Shown in pieces: positions 8,077 through 17,105 of a stretch of 34,501 bases of DNA. Made by a program: the position numbers and the translations under genes. The notes beneath the pieces were generated by a model, which worked only from the letters and a program-made list of their open reading frames with translations, did no database searches and was not told the DNA's origin. Position 1 is the stretch's first letter; each line of letters opens with the position of its first letter. Source of the stretch: Gammaproteobacteria bacterium bin55 (lineage in GTDB: Bacteria > Pseudomonadota > Gammaproteobacteria > Pseudomonadales > Azotimanducaceae); NCBI GenBank assembly GCA_002238665.1, contig MPMU01000020.1, positions 1 through 34,501 of the forward strand, given 5' to 3'.

Positions 8077-9357
8077 TCACCAATGCAGCTCCTCGATTTC
8101 GAATTCCATATTTCGCAGGTCATACATCAGTGCTGCGTGGTTTGAAGATGGAAAGGGGATGTGTGTAGCGTCTATCAAAGTCTGATTGAAAGTAGCATCG
8201 ACACCAATCCACATATTTCGGTACGCAACTTCGTTCCATGCGTGAGGCTGAAAGGTCCTGGATTCAGGTTCGTAGACCAACCCAAATACGGTCGTCACAG
8301 TTAACCCTAGATGATCGCCTAACGCGCGATATAACTCGGCAAATTCTGTACAGTCGCCTCGTCTTTGATCGATGATCTCAGCAAGGTTCAGTTGTTCACT
8401 CTGATCAACATACTCAAGATAATCGTGGATGAATTGGACTAGTACAGCGGCTTTGCCCGGGATGTCTAAATTTCTTGTATGTATTTGTTTTACCAGAGAA
8501 TTTAAGCGATTCAAGTGAGTTGCGTGTTGTAGAAGAGGCATGTCGTGGATTTCGGATTGTCTAACCACTCGATGCTTTCTGGAATCATTTTTGAGTGTAC
8601 CTAACTCGTCTAAAAAGGGCAACCAAGCATTTGCGTCTAGATCTGGAGCTCGGAATCTGATCTTGAGTAGTTTGAGAGTTCTAGGACTTGGAATCGCCCT
8701 GGTGACCGAAACTCTCAGAATAGATTCGAACGGAATGCGTAAAGAGCCTCGAAATTGGTCGATAGCTTCCGATGTAAGTAGCGCCATGTACTCAATCGAT
8801 CCAGATCGAATCCTAAGAACAGTGCCAGTCTCGTCTACCTCGATCACATTTTCAGTATGGTGCGGATCGATCATGGTATCCTCGCCAGTTGTGATCAACC
8901 ATTTGGCACTGTGAACCTGTTTGAGTGAATTAGCGAGTCTCTTGAAGATCTTTGAGTTCGCGTTGGCGTATTCGATGTGCTGGCCAAGTAGTAGATCGCT
9001 TAAGAGTATGGAATTACTCTGTACCTCATCGTGGTTTCCATCCTTAGTGTCGAACCAATTCTGAATGGGCATGTCTGATTTCGTCGAAGTGGCAGATACC
9101 AGACGGTGAGGCCACTCGTTGTTGAATCGATAGGTCTTTGATCTGATGTGCGGATTCTGATCTACGGTGTAGAGACGCAGATCCTCGGTGATCTGAATCT
9201 CTCCAGAGGTTTCTATCTCTATGTGTTGTTGGAACAGTCCAACTGGAGTATCTTGAAAAATTACGCCGTAGGTGTAAACAGCGGGTTCTAGGTTCTCTGC
9301 GTATAGAACACCACAGAGCAGGCTGATCCCGAAGACTAGGTGTGTCTTTAGCCACAT
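8077..9357 (-). CDS. Exported transglutaminase-like superfamily protein
   Basis: A 426-residue protein with an N-terminal signal peptide (about residues 1-20, MWLKTHLVFGISLLCGVLYA). A beta-rich, unrecognised region of about 270 residues follows, and the transglutaminase core is at the C-terminus. The probable Cys-His-Asp triad is Cys336 in RRGDCTEFAELYRALG, His372 in PHAWNEV and Asp387 in GVDATF. Bacterial members act as proteases or amide hydrolases more often than as cross-linkers. It probably works in the periplasm. It is divergent from glnS, with only about 90 bases between the two starts, so promoters for both must lie in that gap. Substrate and partners are unknown. Confidence 0.85.
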   Translation of the reverse strand: MWLKTHLVFGISLLCGVLYAENLEPAVYTYGVIFQDTPVGLFQQHIEIETSGEIQITEDLRLYTVDQNPHIRSKTYRFNNEWPHRLVSATSTKSDMPIQNWFDTKDGNHDEVQSNSILLSDLLLGQHIEYANANSKIFKRLANSLKQVHSAKWLITTGEDTMIDPHHTENVIEVDETGTVLRIRSGSIEYMALLTSEAIDQFRGSLRIPFESILRVSVTRAIPSPRTLKLLKIRFRAPDLDANAWLPFLDELGTLKNDSRKHRVVRQSEIHDMPLLQHATHLNRLNSLVKQIHTRNLDIPGKAAVLVQFIHDYLEYVDQSEQLNLAEIIDQRRGDCTEFAELYRALGDHLGLTVTTVFGLVYEPESRTFQPHAWNEVAYRNMWIGVDATFNQTLIDATHIPFPSSNHAALMYDLRNMEFEIEELHW

Positions 9358-9447
9358 CTTCCCGAATCTACGCCCAGCTTGTAGACAAGGTCATGGTCTT
9401 TCTGAGGATTGAGCGTTTAGATTCAATGTGCCGTACCTTTCTAAAAT

Positions 9448-11112
9448 GTGAGCGCCATGCCCCCTGAAGTACTTGATTTTATCCGTAAGCGTGTTGTAGC
9501 TGACGTAGAGGAAGGAAAGCTTGCAGATGGAATCGTCACTCGATTTCCACCTGAACCTAATGGCTTTCTCCACATCGGCCACGCAAAGTCCATTGCATTG
9601 AATTTTGGTGTCGCCGAGGAATATGGTGGCAAGACTTTTCTGAGATTCGATGACACTAATCCTCTTGCAGAAAGTGAGGAGTTTGTCCAAGCCATCCAGC
9701 GCGATGTGCGGTGGTTAGGGTACGATTGGGAAGACCGACTTACATTTGCCTCAGATTATTTTCACGAGCTGTATTACTTCGCTGAAAAACTGATCGAAGG
9801 TGGTCATGCGTTCGTGTGTGATCTGTCCTCTGACGAGATTCGATCCACACGCGGGACGCTCACGACTCCAGGCACCTCCAGCCCGTATCGCAATCGGACG
9901 GAAGAAGAAAACCTGAACCTTTTCAGAGAAATGCGAGCAGGGAAGTTCCAAGAAGGCACAAAGGTACTTCGCGCCAAGATCGATATGTCTTCGCCGAATA
10001 TCAATCTCAGAGATCCGGTGATATACCGAATTTTGTTTGCCGAACACCATCGAACCGGTACAGAATGGTGTATCTATCCGATGTATGACTTCACTCATTG
10101 CATTTGTGATGCGTTGGAAAAAATCAGCCACTCGCTGTGTACTTTGGAGTTCGAAGACCATCGTCCGCTTTACGATTGGGTCATTGAACACATTGGAGTA
10201 AACCATCATCCACCTCAAATCGAGTTTTCGAGATTGGGACTGGAATACAACGTAATGTCAAAGCGAATCTACACATCTCTTATCGAGCAAGGCTTCCTAA
10301 GTGGCTGGGACGACCCGCGTGTCCCCACCATTTCAGGATTGAGGCGGCGAGGCGTACCGCCGGCTTCTATTCGGGAGTTCACTCGACGCATTGGTGTTAC
10401 CAAACAAGACAACTTGGTAGAGACGGAGTTACTTGACTTTTGCATCCGTAGAGAATTTGAGGAATCTGCTCCTAGGAGTATGGCTGTACTCGATCCTCTG
10501 AAGGTCGTCGTAACGAACTATGAAGGGCAGGACGAACGTCTTGAAGCGCCTTGGCATCCAAAACATGATGAGCTAGGAGAGAAAACGCTTACTTTTGGTA
10601 GAGAGATCTATATTGAGCGAACGGATTTTTCGGAAGATCCTCCTAGAAAATATCGTCGACTCACTATCAATGGAATGGTGCGTTTAAGGTATGCATTTAT
10701 CATCCGGTGCGATGAGGTGATCAAGGACATTGAGGGGAAAATCACTGAATTACATGTAACGTACTTCCCTGAATCAAGAAGTGGGCAAGACACTAGCGGA
10801 CTCAAACCTAAAGGTGTTATTCACTTCGTTTCGGGTAACAATGCTGTACCAGCGGAATTTCGTTTATTCGACAAACTGTTCACCACTCGAATCCCGGACA
10901 CCAACAATATCGACGAGCAAATCAATCGAGAATCCTTGGTCGTTAAACAAGGATATATCGAAGGTGCCATGCACAAAGCCGACTTTTCACAGATACAGTT
11001 TGAAAGAGCAGGATACTTTGTCGAGGACCAGGAGTCTACCTCTGAGAGTCCTGTGTATAACCGAACCGTCACACTTTCGGATGGTTATAAAGTTCCTGTC
11101 TCAGTGAATTAG
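9448..11112 (+). CDS. glnS: Glutaminyl-tRNA synthetase
   Basis: A class I aminoacyl-tRNA synthetase that charges tRNA-Gln with glutamine and ATP. 554 residues from GTG, the same length as the E. coli enzyme. HIGH is at 42-45 within RFPPEPNGFLHIGHAKSIA, and the KMSKS equivalent is VMSKR at 269-273. The GlnRS-specific stretch DDPRVPTISGLRRRG follows, then the two C-terminal anticodon-binding beta barrels. The start is uncertain: GTG at 9448 or ATG at 9457 (three codons in), neither with a good Shine-Dalgarno; an out-of-frame ATGTGA overlaps the GTG. Having GlnRS, rather than only the GatCAB route, fits a gammaproteobacterium. It is the first of three closely spaced plus-strand genes. Confidence 0.97.
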   Translation: MSAMPPEVLDFIRKRVVADVEEGKLADGIVTRFPPEPNGFLHIGHAKSIALNFGVAEEYGGKTFLRFDDTNPLAESEEFVQAIQRDVRWLGYDWEDRLTFASDYFHELYYFAEKLIEGGHAFVCDLSSDEIRSTRGTLTTPGTSSPYRNRTEEENLNLFREMRAGKFQEGTKVLRAKIDMSSPNINLRDPVIYRILFAEHHRTGTEWCIYPMYDFTHCICDALEKISHSLCTLEFEDHRPLYDWVIEHIGVNHHPPQIEFSRLGLEYNVMSKRIYTSLIEQGFLSGWDDPRVPTISGLRRRGVPPASIREFTRRIGVTKQDNLVETELLDFCIRREFEESAPRSMAVLDPLKVVVTNYEGQDERLEAPWHPKHDELGEKTLTFGREIYIERTDFSEDPPRKYRRLTINGMVRLRYAFIIRCDEVIKDIEGKITELHVTYFPESRSGQDTSGLKPKGVIHFVSGNNAVPAEFRLFDKLFTTRIPDTNNIDEQINRESLVVKQGYIEGAMHKADFSQIQFERAGYFVEDQESTSESPVYNRTVTLSDGYKVPVSVN

Positions 11113-11160
11113 TGCGGTTCTCCAATTAGGCTTCTCACATCCCTTGCTGAGAGTTCAACT

Positions 11161-12081
11161 GTGCTAAACCTCGAGAGCGTAGAACAGGCTTCACAGCTTC
11201 TAAAAGGAAAGGTCCACCGGACTCCGATTCTTCAGTCATCGACTCTTAACGAAATAGTTGGCTGTTACTTGTATTTCAAGTGCGAGAACTTACAGAAGAC
11301 CGGTGCATTCAAAGCCAGAGGTGCTCTATACTCGGTCTTGAACGTATCGGAGCAATGTGAGTCAGTCATTACACATTCCTCAGGCAATCATGGTGCAGCG
11401 TTGGCATGGGCTGCTAGACAGCAAAACCTGACGTGCTACGTAGTCTGTCCTGAAACTGCTTCAGAAACCAAAAAGGCGAATATCCGGCGGTATGGCGGAA
11501 TAATCATCCCATGTGGGCCGGAACTCGCCTCTAGAGAGGAGGTTATGCGAGAATTCTTGGATTCTCACGAATCTCATGTGGTTCCTCCCTATGACGATGA
11601 TTTAATCATCGCAGGCCAAGGTACGATGGCACTTGAACTGCTGGATCAGGTAAAGGATCTAGAGGAAATTTGGGTGCCAGTGGGTGGTGGTGGTTTGATC
11701 TCAGGTTGCATCGTTGGCGCAGGCAATAGAGCAAGAGTTGTAGGTGCTGAGCCGGAACTGGCAGGAGAAACCTATGAGTCACTACAACGTAATGAAAGGC
11801 TTCCGCCATATCCACCAAAGTCCATCGCAGACGGCTTGTTAGCTGGAGTAGGTGTCAGGAATTTCGAGATTTTGAGTCGCCATCAAACAAGTGTGTTTCT
11901 CGTCACTGAAGCGGAGATAGTTGAGGCGATGCGGCTGATTTGGTCTACACTGAAAATAGTGATTGAACCTTCGTCAGCAGTTCCGATGGCAGCATTGCTC
12001 AAGAATAAAGAAAAGGTTCGAGGTAAGCATGTGGGTGTTGTGCTTACCGGCGGCAACGTACAAGTAGATCTCGCAAAATAG
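11161..12081 (+). CDS. PLP-dependent threonine/serine dehydratase-like enzyme
   Basis: A 306-residue fold-type II PLP enzyme. Lys51 in TGAFKARGA is the expected Schiff-base lysine, SSGNHGAALA (73-82) binds the substrate carboxylate, and VGGGGLISG binds the PLP phosphate. It has only the catalytic domain, without the C-terminal ACT-like regulatory part of biosynthetic IlvA, so it resembles catabolic TdcB or serine racemase/dehydratase. The reaction is likely deamination of Thr or Ser to the 2-oxo acid; racemase activity cannot be excluded. GTG start with no better alternative. It follows glnS by 48 bases and precedes a peptide transporter, which would fit amino-acid catabolism fed by peptide import. 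Confidence 0.88.
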   Translation: MLNLESVEQASQLLKGKVHRTPILQSSTLNEIVGCYLYFKCENLQKTGAFKARGALYSVLNVSEQCESVITHSSGNHGAALAWAARQQNLTCYVVCPETASETKKANIRRYGGIIIPCGPELASREEVMREFLDSHESHVVPPYDDDLIIAGQGTMALELLDQVKDLEEIWVPVGGGGLISGCIVGAGNRARVVGAEPELAGETYESLQRNERLPPYPPKSIADGLLAGVGVRNFEILSRHQTSVFLVTEAEIVEAMRLIWSTLKIVIEPSSAVPMAALLKNKEKVRGKHVGVVLTGGNVQVDLAK

Positions 12082-12136
12082 CTAGTACGTCAAGCTCAAC
12101 TACACCACCTTTGCAATCTCAAATTTGCGAGCGGAA

Positions 12137-13720
12137 ATGAGCGAATCTCTGACCATACCAAGAGGAACTTTTCTCGGACACCCACGAGGTCTATTCGTCC
12201 TCTTCTTAGCTGAAGCTTGTGAACGATTCAGCTTTTATGGCATGCGAGCACTTCTACTGTTCTATCTAGTCGAGCACTTTTTATTCGCCGACGACAGTAG
12301 CTACGAGATTTGGGCAGTCTATGGTGCTATGGTCTACTTTATGCCGGTTGTTGGAGGATTTCTCGCAGATCGTTATCTTGGCTTCAAAAGAGCAGTGATC
12401 TTTGGCGCGATTCTGCTTTGTGTCGGTCACTCCCTCATGGCAATCGAAGGCTCACCAGCCTATTTAGCGGAAGGTGTGGTTGTCCGAGATCCTATAGGTC
12501 TCAATGCCATGTTCTTTGCTTTATCCTCGATCGTGCTCGGCGTGGGTTTTCTTAAATCTGCGATTTCCAACCTTGTCGGCCAACTCTACGAACAGAACGA
12601 TCCAAGACGGGACCAGGGTTTCACGATTTTCTACATGGGCATCAATTTAGGTGCGCTTATCGCAACCATTGTCTGCGGTTATCTAGGTAGAACTTATGGT
12701 TGGGCATATGGCTTTGGCTTGGCAGGGATTGTCATGCTACTGGGTCTCGTAGTGTTTGTATTAGGTCAAAAACACTTTGTCGGTCTAGGTGGTGTACCTC
12801 GCCCTCATCTCGATAACCAACGAATATTCGGATTGACTCGTTGTTGGTGGGTTTACGTTTCTGCGATTTTCATGGTAATCGTCACACGTTACCTTCTTGA
12901 ATATCACCAGTCGGTTCAGTACGTATTGATGATCCTATCGGTGGTGTCGGTGGTGGGTTTACTTACGTGGGTTTGGTTAAAAAGAACGACCGAGGAACTG
13001 CAGAGAATTGTCGTCGTTCTCCTTCTGATCGTAGTCTCTCCAATATTCTGGTCGTTGTTTGAGCAATTCAGCTCGAGCATGAAATTGTTCGTTGATCGCA
13101 ACATGGATCTGACATTTTGGTTCTTTGAGATAGATGCAGCGCAGATTGACTTCATGAATCCGTTGTTCATTATCTGCCTTGCACCGTTATTCGCAATGCT
13201 GTGGGACTGCCTGAGTAAGCGGGGTTCAGAACCGTCTACACCGATGAAATTTGCTCTGGCGATTCTTCAGGCTGGATTAGGCGCAATGGTGCTAGGGATT
13301 GGATGTCTCTTTGCTGACGATTCTGCAAATGTCGCCTTCTTGTGGCTAGTTTTGACATTCCTGTTGTTTACGACGGGTGAACTCTGTATTTCACCTGTGG
13401 GTTTATCGATGGTCACACGATTCACAATGACTGAGATATTGGGAGTCATGATGGGAATTTGGTTCTTGGCAGCTTCCGTAGGATCACTTTTCGCAGGGTG
13501 GTTAGCGAAATTAGCATCCGTAGAACGGGTGGCAGGTCAAGACCTTAACCCCGTAGATACCTTACCCGTGTATCAAGAGGCGTTCTTTATCTATGGCACT
13601 ATCGGTGTAGTTGCTGGTCTCGTACTAATGCTGCTAGTACCTATCGCTAGAAATTACCTACGGGAAGGCGAAGTCTTGGAAACCAAACCTCAAAATCTAG
13701 GCATTACCCAAGAGCGCTAG
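12137..13720 (+). CDS. Proton-dependent oligopeptide transporter, POT/PTR2 family
   Basis: An inner-membrane symporter for di- and tripeptides with about 12-14 hydrophobic segments. The proton-coupling motif E-x-x-E-R-F (in AEACERFSFYGMRALL, Glu26, Glu29, Arg30 from this start) and the PTR2 signature FYMGINLGALI are both visible. At about 527 residues it is the usual size. I start at ATG 12137; a TTG four codons earlier (12125) is possible but has no advantage. It lies 55 bases after the dehydratase gene and is probably co-transcribed. Its stop codon overlaps the stop of the convergent VOC gene by four bases (CTAG). Confidence 0.93.
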   Translation: MSESLTIPRGTFLGHPRGLFVLFLAEACERFSFYGMRALLLFYLVEHFLFADDSSYEIWAVYGAMVYFMPVVGGFLADRYLGFKRAVIFGAILLCVGHSLMAIEGSPAYLAEGVVVRDPIGLNAMFFALSSIVLGVGFLKSAISNLVGQLYEQNDPRRDQGFTIFYMGINLGALIATIVCGYLGRTYGWAYGFGLAGIVMLLGLVVFVLGQKHFVGLGGVPRPHLDNQRIFGLTRCWWVYVSAIFMVIVTRYLLEYHQSVQYVLMILSVVSVVGLLTWVWLKRTTEELQRIVVVLLLIVVSPIFWSLFEQFSSSMKLFVDRNMDLTFWFFEIDAAQIDFMNPLFIICLAPLFAMLWDCLSKRGSEPSTPMKFALAILQAGLGAMVLGIGCLFADDSANVAFLWLVLTFLLFTTGELCISPVGLSMVTRFTMTEILGVMMGIWFLAASVGSLFAGWLAKLASVERVAGQDLNPVDTLPVYQEAFFIYGTIGVVAGLVLMLLVPIARNYLREGEVLETKPQNLGITQER

Positions 13721-14490
13721 TCCTTTAGATAAAACCTTGTTCCGCAGATATTTACTTGCTCGTCAGAGACATAACAGTCTCGAGCTTTTGCGTTAGACAA
13801 AATGCTCTCTCGATCGGCAACTTTGATATCGAGTCCACCTAGGCCCGCTCCTCTTCCGTCTGTTGCTTCCACAAAGCGGATCGTGGCGTTATTTAAGGCC
13901 ATGGTTAACTGATCTCCATCTCGATCAATCGGTAATCCTGCGACCTTACCCCAGCGGTCTGCTAACTCAACGGGATCGGCGCCTTGGAGCTCGACGCCCA
14001 GGTAGTCAACAGTAGTGGATTGATCGACTTTATCCTCCCACTGTGTACCGCCTGCCGGCATCCAATTACCGTTGAAATCGTTAGGTGGGACCCATTCAAT
14101 TTCAAAGAAAGAAGCGATCATGTCACCGGGATGAATCTGGCAGATATTCCAATTTTCTCGAGCACTTTCATGCGCGATACGGATGTTGTTGTCCAGCGCG
14201 CGCTGGCGTACTGCCTGCTGATTTTCGTAGCTGTCTGCTTGACAGATAACCATATAGCCGCCATCGCCACCGCGACGGTTGAGGTATCGACCTCCAGCCG
14301 TGTTGTCCTCGATAGGAGCAACCACTTCCATGAAATTTCGTCCAACACACATGAGAGTGTTCTCGAGTCCAAAGTGACCTACTCCAGGATCTATGAAACA
14401 AGCTTTTATTCCCAGAATGTTCGTGAGATCATCTATCACAGGTTGGAGTTTTTCGGCTATTAAGCAGATTTGTCGAAGTTGGATTGTCAT
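13717..14490 (-). CDS. VOC/glyoxalase-like domain protein
   Basis: A 257-residue protein with two tandem beta-alpha-beta-beta-beta halves typical of the vicinal oxygen chelate superfamily: the first starts RQICLIAEKLQPVIDDL (6-22) and contains GHFGLENTLMCVG, the second starts around DYLGVELQGADPVELADRW. Such proteins include glyoxalases, extradiol dioxygenases and epimerases. The metal-ligand set is not obvious, so the activity is open. AAAAGGACA lies just upstream of the ATG at 14490. It is the last gene of the minus-strand unit that begins with the 99-residue protein at 17405 and includes a carboxyltransferase and a GST-like protein, so a step in breakdown or detoxification of an organic compound is plausible. 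Confidence 0.78.
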   Translation of the reverse strand: MTIQLRQICLIAEKLQPVIDDLTNILGIKACFIDPGVGHFGLENTLMCVGRNFMEVVAPIEDNTAGGRYLNRRGGDGGYMVICQADSYENQQAVRQRALDNNIRIAHESARENWNICQIHPGDMIASFFEIEWVPPNDFNGNWMPAGGTQWEDKVDQSTTVDYLGVELQGADPVELADRWGKVAGLPIDRDGDQLTMALNNATIRFVEATDGRGAGLGGLDIKVADRESILSNAKARDCYVSDEQVNICGTRFYLKD

Positions 14491-14539
14491 TCAGATGTCC
14501 TTTTGAATTTAGGTTGGATATTTCAGCGGTTATTAAGAA

Positions 14540-15532
14540 CTATGTTAGATGTTGTAGACAGCTAGTTTCTTCAAGTAGTTGATTCAACTCATTATTTGAA
14601 CTGACAGCGACATATTTCTCGCGTATGGCTCGGAGCGATCTCGCATGGTACTTCTGAGGTTTTTGAACCCATGTACCACTGTCTATCTTGACGGAGAATT
14701 CATCTGCGTTATCTGCAATTGCTTGACTGTTGGCAACGGACCACGGAAGGAACATTCCACCGACTTGGTCTTTGAGTAGCGGAAGAAGTGTGGGTTGAAT
14801 GGCAGACCATTCTTCAAACTCACCCAAGACCTGAGGATTCAGCATTCGATCAAGCCAAGCGAGTACATTTGGAGCTTGTGCCACGAATGTAGCTGGGGTA
14901 GTATCTCTATTTGCATTGTAGATTTGCCCCCAGAGTCCGAAATCAGCAAAAGAAGGTCGCTCACCGAACAAATACGATCTTGAGGCCAGATGGGTTTCGA
15001 GAATCTTCAGTGAATCCTGGAACGACTGTTCAATCTGAGGTGCGGTTTGTTCATTTGAGCCAACGAAGTACACGCGATTGACCATGCGATCTCTCAGGTT
15101 GTTTACCGCTATGTCTAGCTGATCACCATCAATCGAAGGGTTATTGAATTTGACCAAGCGTGTCGCGCAACCGATCTGGTCCACGGGGCGTGCCCAGCGA
15201 TAGTGAAACATCCACTTATTGCCCCACTCGTCACCGAATTCTTCGAGTAAGTCAGATACAAATTTTGCTACAGGATCGTCCGGGTAGATGGATGGTTCTG
15301 AATAGGATCCTTCCAGCGTCTCAATGATCGGCGTCGAATCTTGTAGTGCATTGCCTTCAGATGAAACTACAAGAGGAATAAGTGGAAGTCGAGCATGTTT
15401 ACCGTAAGTTTCAGGATCTTGGTGTCGACCTTTCCATTCGTGTGGTAGTTGCTTATAGCGAAAGTATGAGCGAACTTTGACTGAGTAAGGGGACTCTTCA
15501 GCCCCAAAGATGGTGTACGTGGTGTCGCTCAA
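14540..15532 (-). CDS. Glutathione S-transferase-like protein, extended (330 residues)
   Basis: The N-terminal thioredoxin-fold domain has AEESPYSVKVRSYFRYKQ (about 11-28), the usual GST start with Ser-Pro-Tyr-Ser at the glutathione site, and the conserved cis-Pro region RLPLIPLVV. The helical C-terminal domain includes SYLFGERPSFADFGLWGQIY, the N-capping box region. At 330 residues it is about 100 longer than a standard GST; the extra part is spread through the helical domain and C-terminus. The start is TTG (15532), supported by AAGGAG six bases upstream. The stop is 49 bases from the VOC gene. Glutathione conjugation, isomerisation or dehalogenation of the pathway's substrate are all possible. 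Confidence 0.82.
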   Translation of the reverse strand: MSDTTYTIFGAEESPYSVKVRSYFRYKQLPHEWKGRHQDPETYGKHARLPLIPLVVSSEGNALQDSTPIIETLEGSYSEPSIYPDDPVAKFVSDLLEEFGDEWGNKWMFHYRWARPVDQIGCATRLVKFNNPSIDGDQLDIAVNNLRDRMVNRVYFVGSNEQTAPQIEQSFQDSLKILETHLASRSYLFGERPSFADFGLWGQIYNANRDTTPATFVAQAPNVLAWLDRMLNPQVLGEFEEWSAIQPTLLPLLKDQVGGMFLPWSVANSQAIADNADEFSVKIDSGTWVQKPQKYHARSLRAIREKYVAVSSNNELNQLLEETSCLQHLT

Positions 15533-15538
15533 TTGTTT

Positions 15539-15544
15539 CTCCTT
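15539..15544 (-). promoter_or_regulatory. Strong Shine-Dalgarno fixing a TTG start
   Basis: AAGGAG on the minus strand with six bases to TTG at 15532. No in-frame ATG or GTG is nearby that would keep the GST fold's first strand, so this site decides the start. Confidence 0.75.
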
Positions 15545-15554
15545 TGGAAAATTG

Positions 15555-17105
15555 TTATGGTCTGTAAGTAAAAGTTGCGGTTGTAGGTTCAGTCACTTTG
15601 CGAGCTAGCTTGACCCACTTCGAGAGGAGTGGTCTCGTGTCGCGTGGATCGATGATTTCTTCTATTTCAAAGTGTTCTGCACTCCGAAGCGGTGACCGTA
15701 CTCGATTGAGTCGATCTTTGATTTTTGCTAAATGCGCGTCGTAGTCATCGACTTCGGCTAATTCTGCTTTGTATGCGACTTCTATTCCACCTTCGATCGG
15801 TAGCGATCCCCAATCACCAGATGGCCAAGCAACACGAATGTGGTGCGATCCTGGCTTGTGATTAGCACCGCCGGCGACGCCGAATGCTTTTCGTACGATG
15901 ATGCTACAGAAAGGTACAGAAGCCTGTCCCAACGCGGCCAGAGCTGCTGACCCAAATCTAATGGTAGCGTCTTCCTCGCTCTTCTTACCGATTAAGAAAC
16001 CCGGACAGTCTTCAAAGTGAATCAGAGGCAGATGGAAGGTGCTCGCTAGATCAATAAACCGTATGAGTTTGCGACATGCATCTGCGGACCAAGCACCTCC
16101 GTATATTCGTGGATTTTCTGCAAAAATCGCCACCGGATGTCCATTTATCCTTGCCAGAACTGTATGTATGGATCTGCCCCATTTGACACCCATCTCAAAG
16201 AGGGAACCTCTATCGACGACATTCTGGAGGACTTGCAGCATCTTGTAGGTCTTCTTCGGATCTCTGGGGATGATGTCTAAGAGCGCTGGTTCTCGACGAT
16301 TTGGATCGTCGTTCTCATTAGTAACTGGTGGAAGTTCAGAAGTACTTGTCGGCAAGTAGGACAGGAACCTTCTTACGCGCTCGAATGCTTCTGGTTCTGT
16401 AGCAACTTCATCATCAATTGCCCCGTTTCGTGTGTGAATACGAGAGTGCCCAAGTTCTTCTTTTGAAACTTCACCTAATTTTGCCCAATCAACCAACGCA
16501 GGTCCAGCGATCATCATTTGAGCGGAATCTCGGACGATGACAGAATAGTGTGAGGTTGCGACTCGAGCTGCACCAATACCCGCGACCGACCCAAGGGCCA
16601 AGGACACAGAAGGTGCGATAGCTAGATGTCGCACTACATACTCCCAGTTACGTAGTTCTGGTATATATGTGCGCCCAGCGCGTTCTATGGTCTTTACTGA
16701 CCCTCCCCCTCCCATGCCATCGACCAATCGCACATGTGGAAGTTTTAGATCGTGCGCAAGTCCTTCTGACTTGACTCGTTTGGTTGCAATCGATGCATCC
16801 GCAGACCCTCCGCGTACCGTAAAGTCGTCACCAGAAAGAACAACAGGACGTTCGTCAATTTCTGCCAATCCAAAGACGAAATTTGAAGGCACAAATTCCT
16901 TCAGTTCACCTTCCTCAGAATATTTGGATACTCCAGCGATCGTCCCAAACTCTTGAAACGAACCGGTATCGGCAACCTTCTCGATCCGTTCCCGGATCGT
17001 CAGCTTGTTGAACTCGTGCTGACGGGCGACCTTTTCGGGTCCGCCCATCGCGTGGGCTAGAGAAGCGCGGCGGTGGAGCTCGGCAACCTCTTTTGCCCAA
17101 CTCAT
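15555..17105 (-). CDS. Acyl-CoA carboxylase carboxyltransferase subunit
   Basis: A 516-residue biotin-dependent carboxyltransferase (beta subunit type, as in PccB/MccB/AccD5). Both crotonase-fold halves are present: N-terminal GSVAGIGAA (172-180) and C-terminal RKAFGVAGGAN (405-415) are in the positions that form the oxyanion holes and bind CoA or carboxybiotin. In typical propionyl-CoA carboxylases the latter reads G-G-A-Y, so the acyl substrate may differ. No biotin carboxylase or biotin carrier gene is in the window; these would have to be encoded elsewhere. The ATG directly abuts the TAA of the preceding small gene, so the two are probably translationally coupled. It is followed by GST-like and VOC genes. 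Confidence 0.9.
   Translation of the reverse strand: MSWAKEVAELHRRASLAHAMGGPEKVARQHEFNKLTIRERIEKVADTGSFQEFGTIAGVSKYSEEGELKEFVPSNFVFGLAEIDERPVVLSGDDFTVRGGSADASIATKRVKSEGLAHDLKLPHVRLVDGMGGGGSVKTIERAGRTYIPELRNWEYVVRHLAIAPSVSLALGSVAGIGAARVATSHYSVIVRDSAQMMIAGPALVDWAKLGEVSKEELGHSRIHTRNGAIDDEVATEPEAFERVRRFLSYLPTSTSELPPVTNENDDPNRREPALLDIIPRDPKKTYKMLQVLQNVVDRGSLFEMGVKWGRSIHTVLARINGHPVAIFAENPRIYGGAWSADACRKLIRFIDLASTFHLPLIHFEDCPGFLIGKKSEEDATIRFGSAALAALGQASVPFCSIIVRKAFGVAGGANHKPGSHHIRVAWPSGDWGSLPIEGGIEVAYKAELAEVDDYDAHLAKIKDRLNRVRSPLRSAEHFEIEEIIDPRDTRPLLSKWVKLARKVTEPTTATFTYRP

Noticed and set aside
9434..9447. TAAAAT before the glnS GTG as a -10 box
   Set aside because: It touches the start codon and no -35 lies 17 bases upstream; a leaderless message from ATG 9457 would be needed.
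9751..10218. 155-codon antisense frame in glnS
   Set aside because: glnS is unambiguous on the other strand; the antisense translation shows no domain.
13984..14463. 159-codon antisense frame in the VOC gene
   Set aside because: The VOC frame has a ribosome site and domain pattern; the antisense one has neither.
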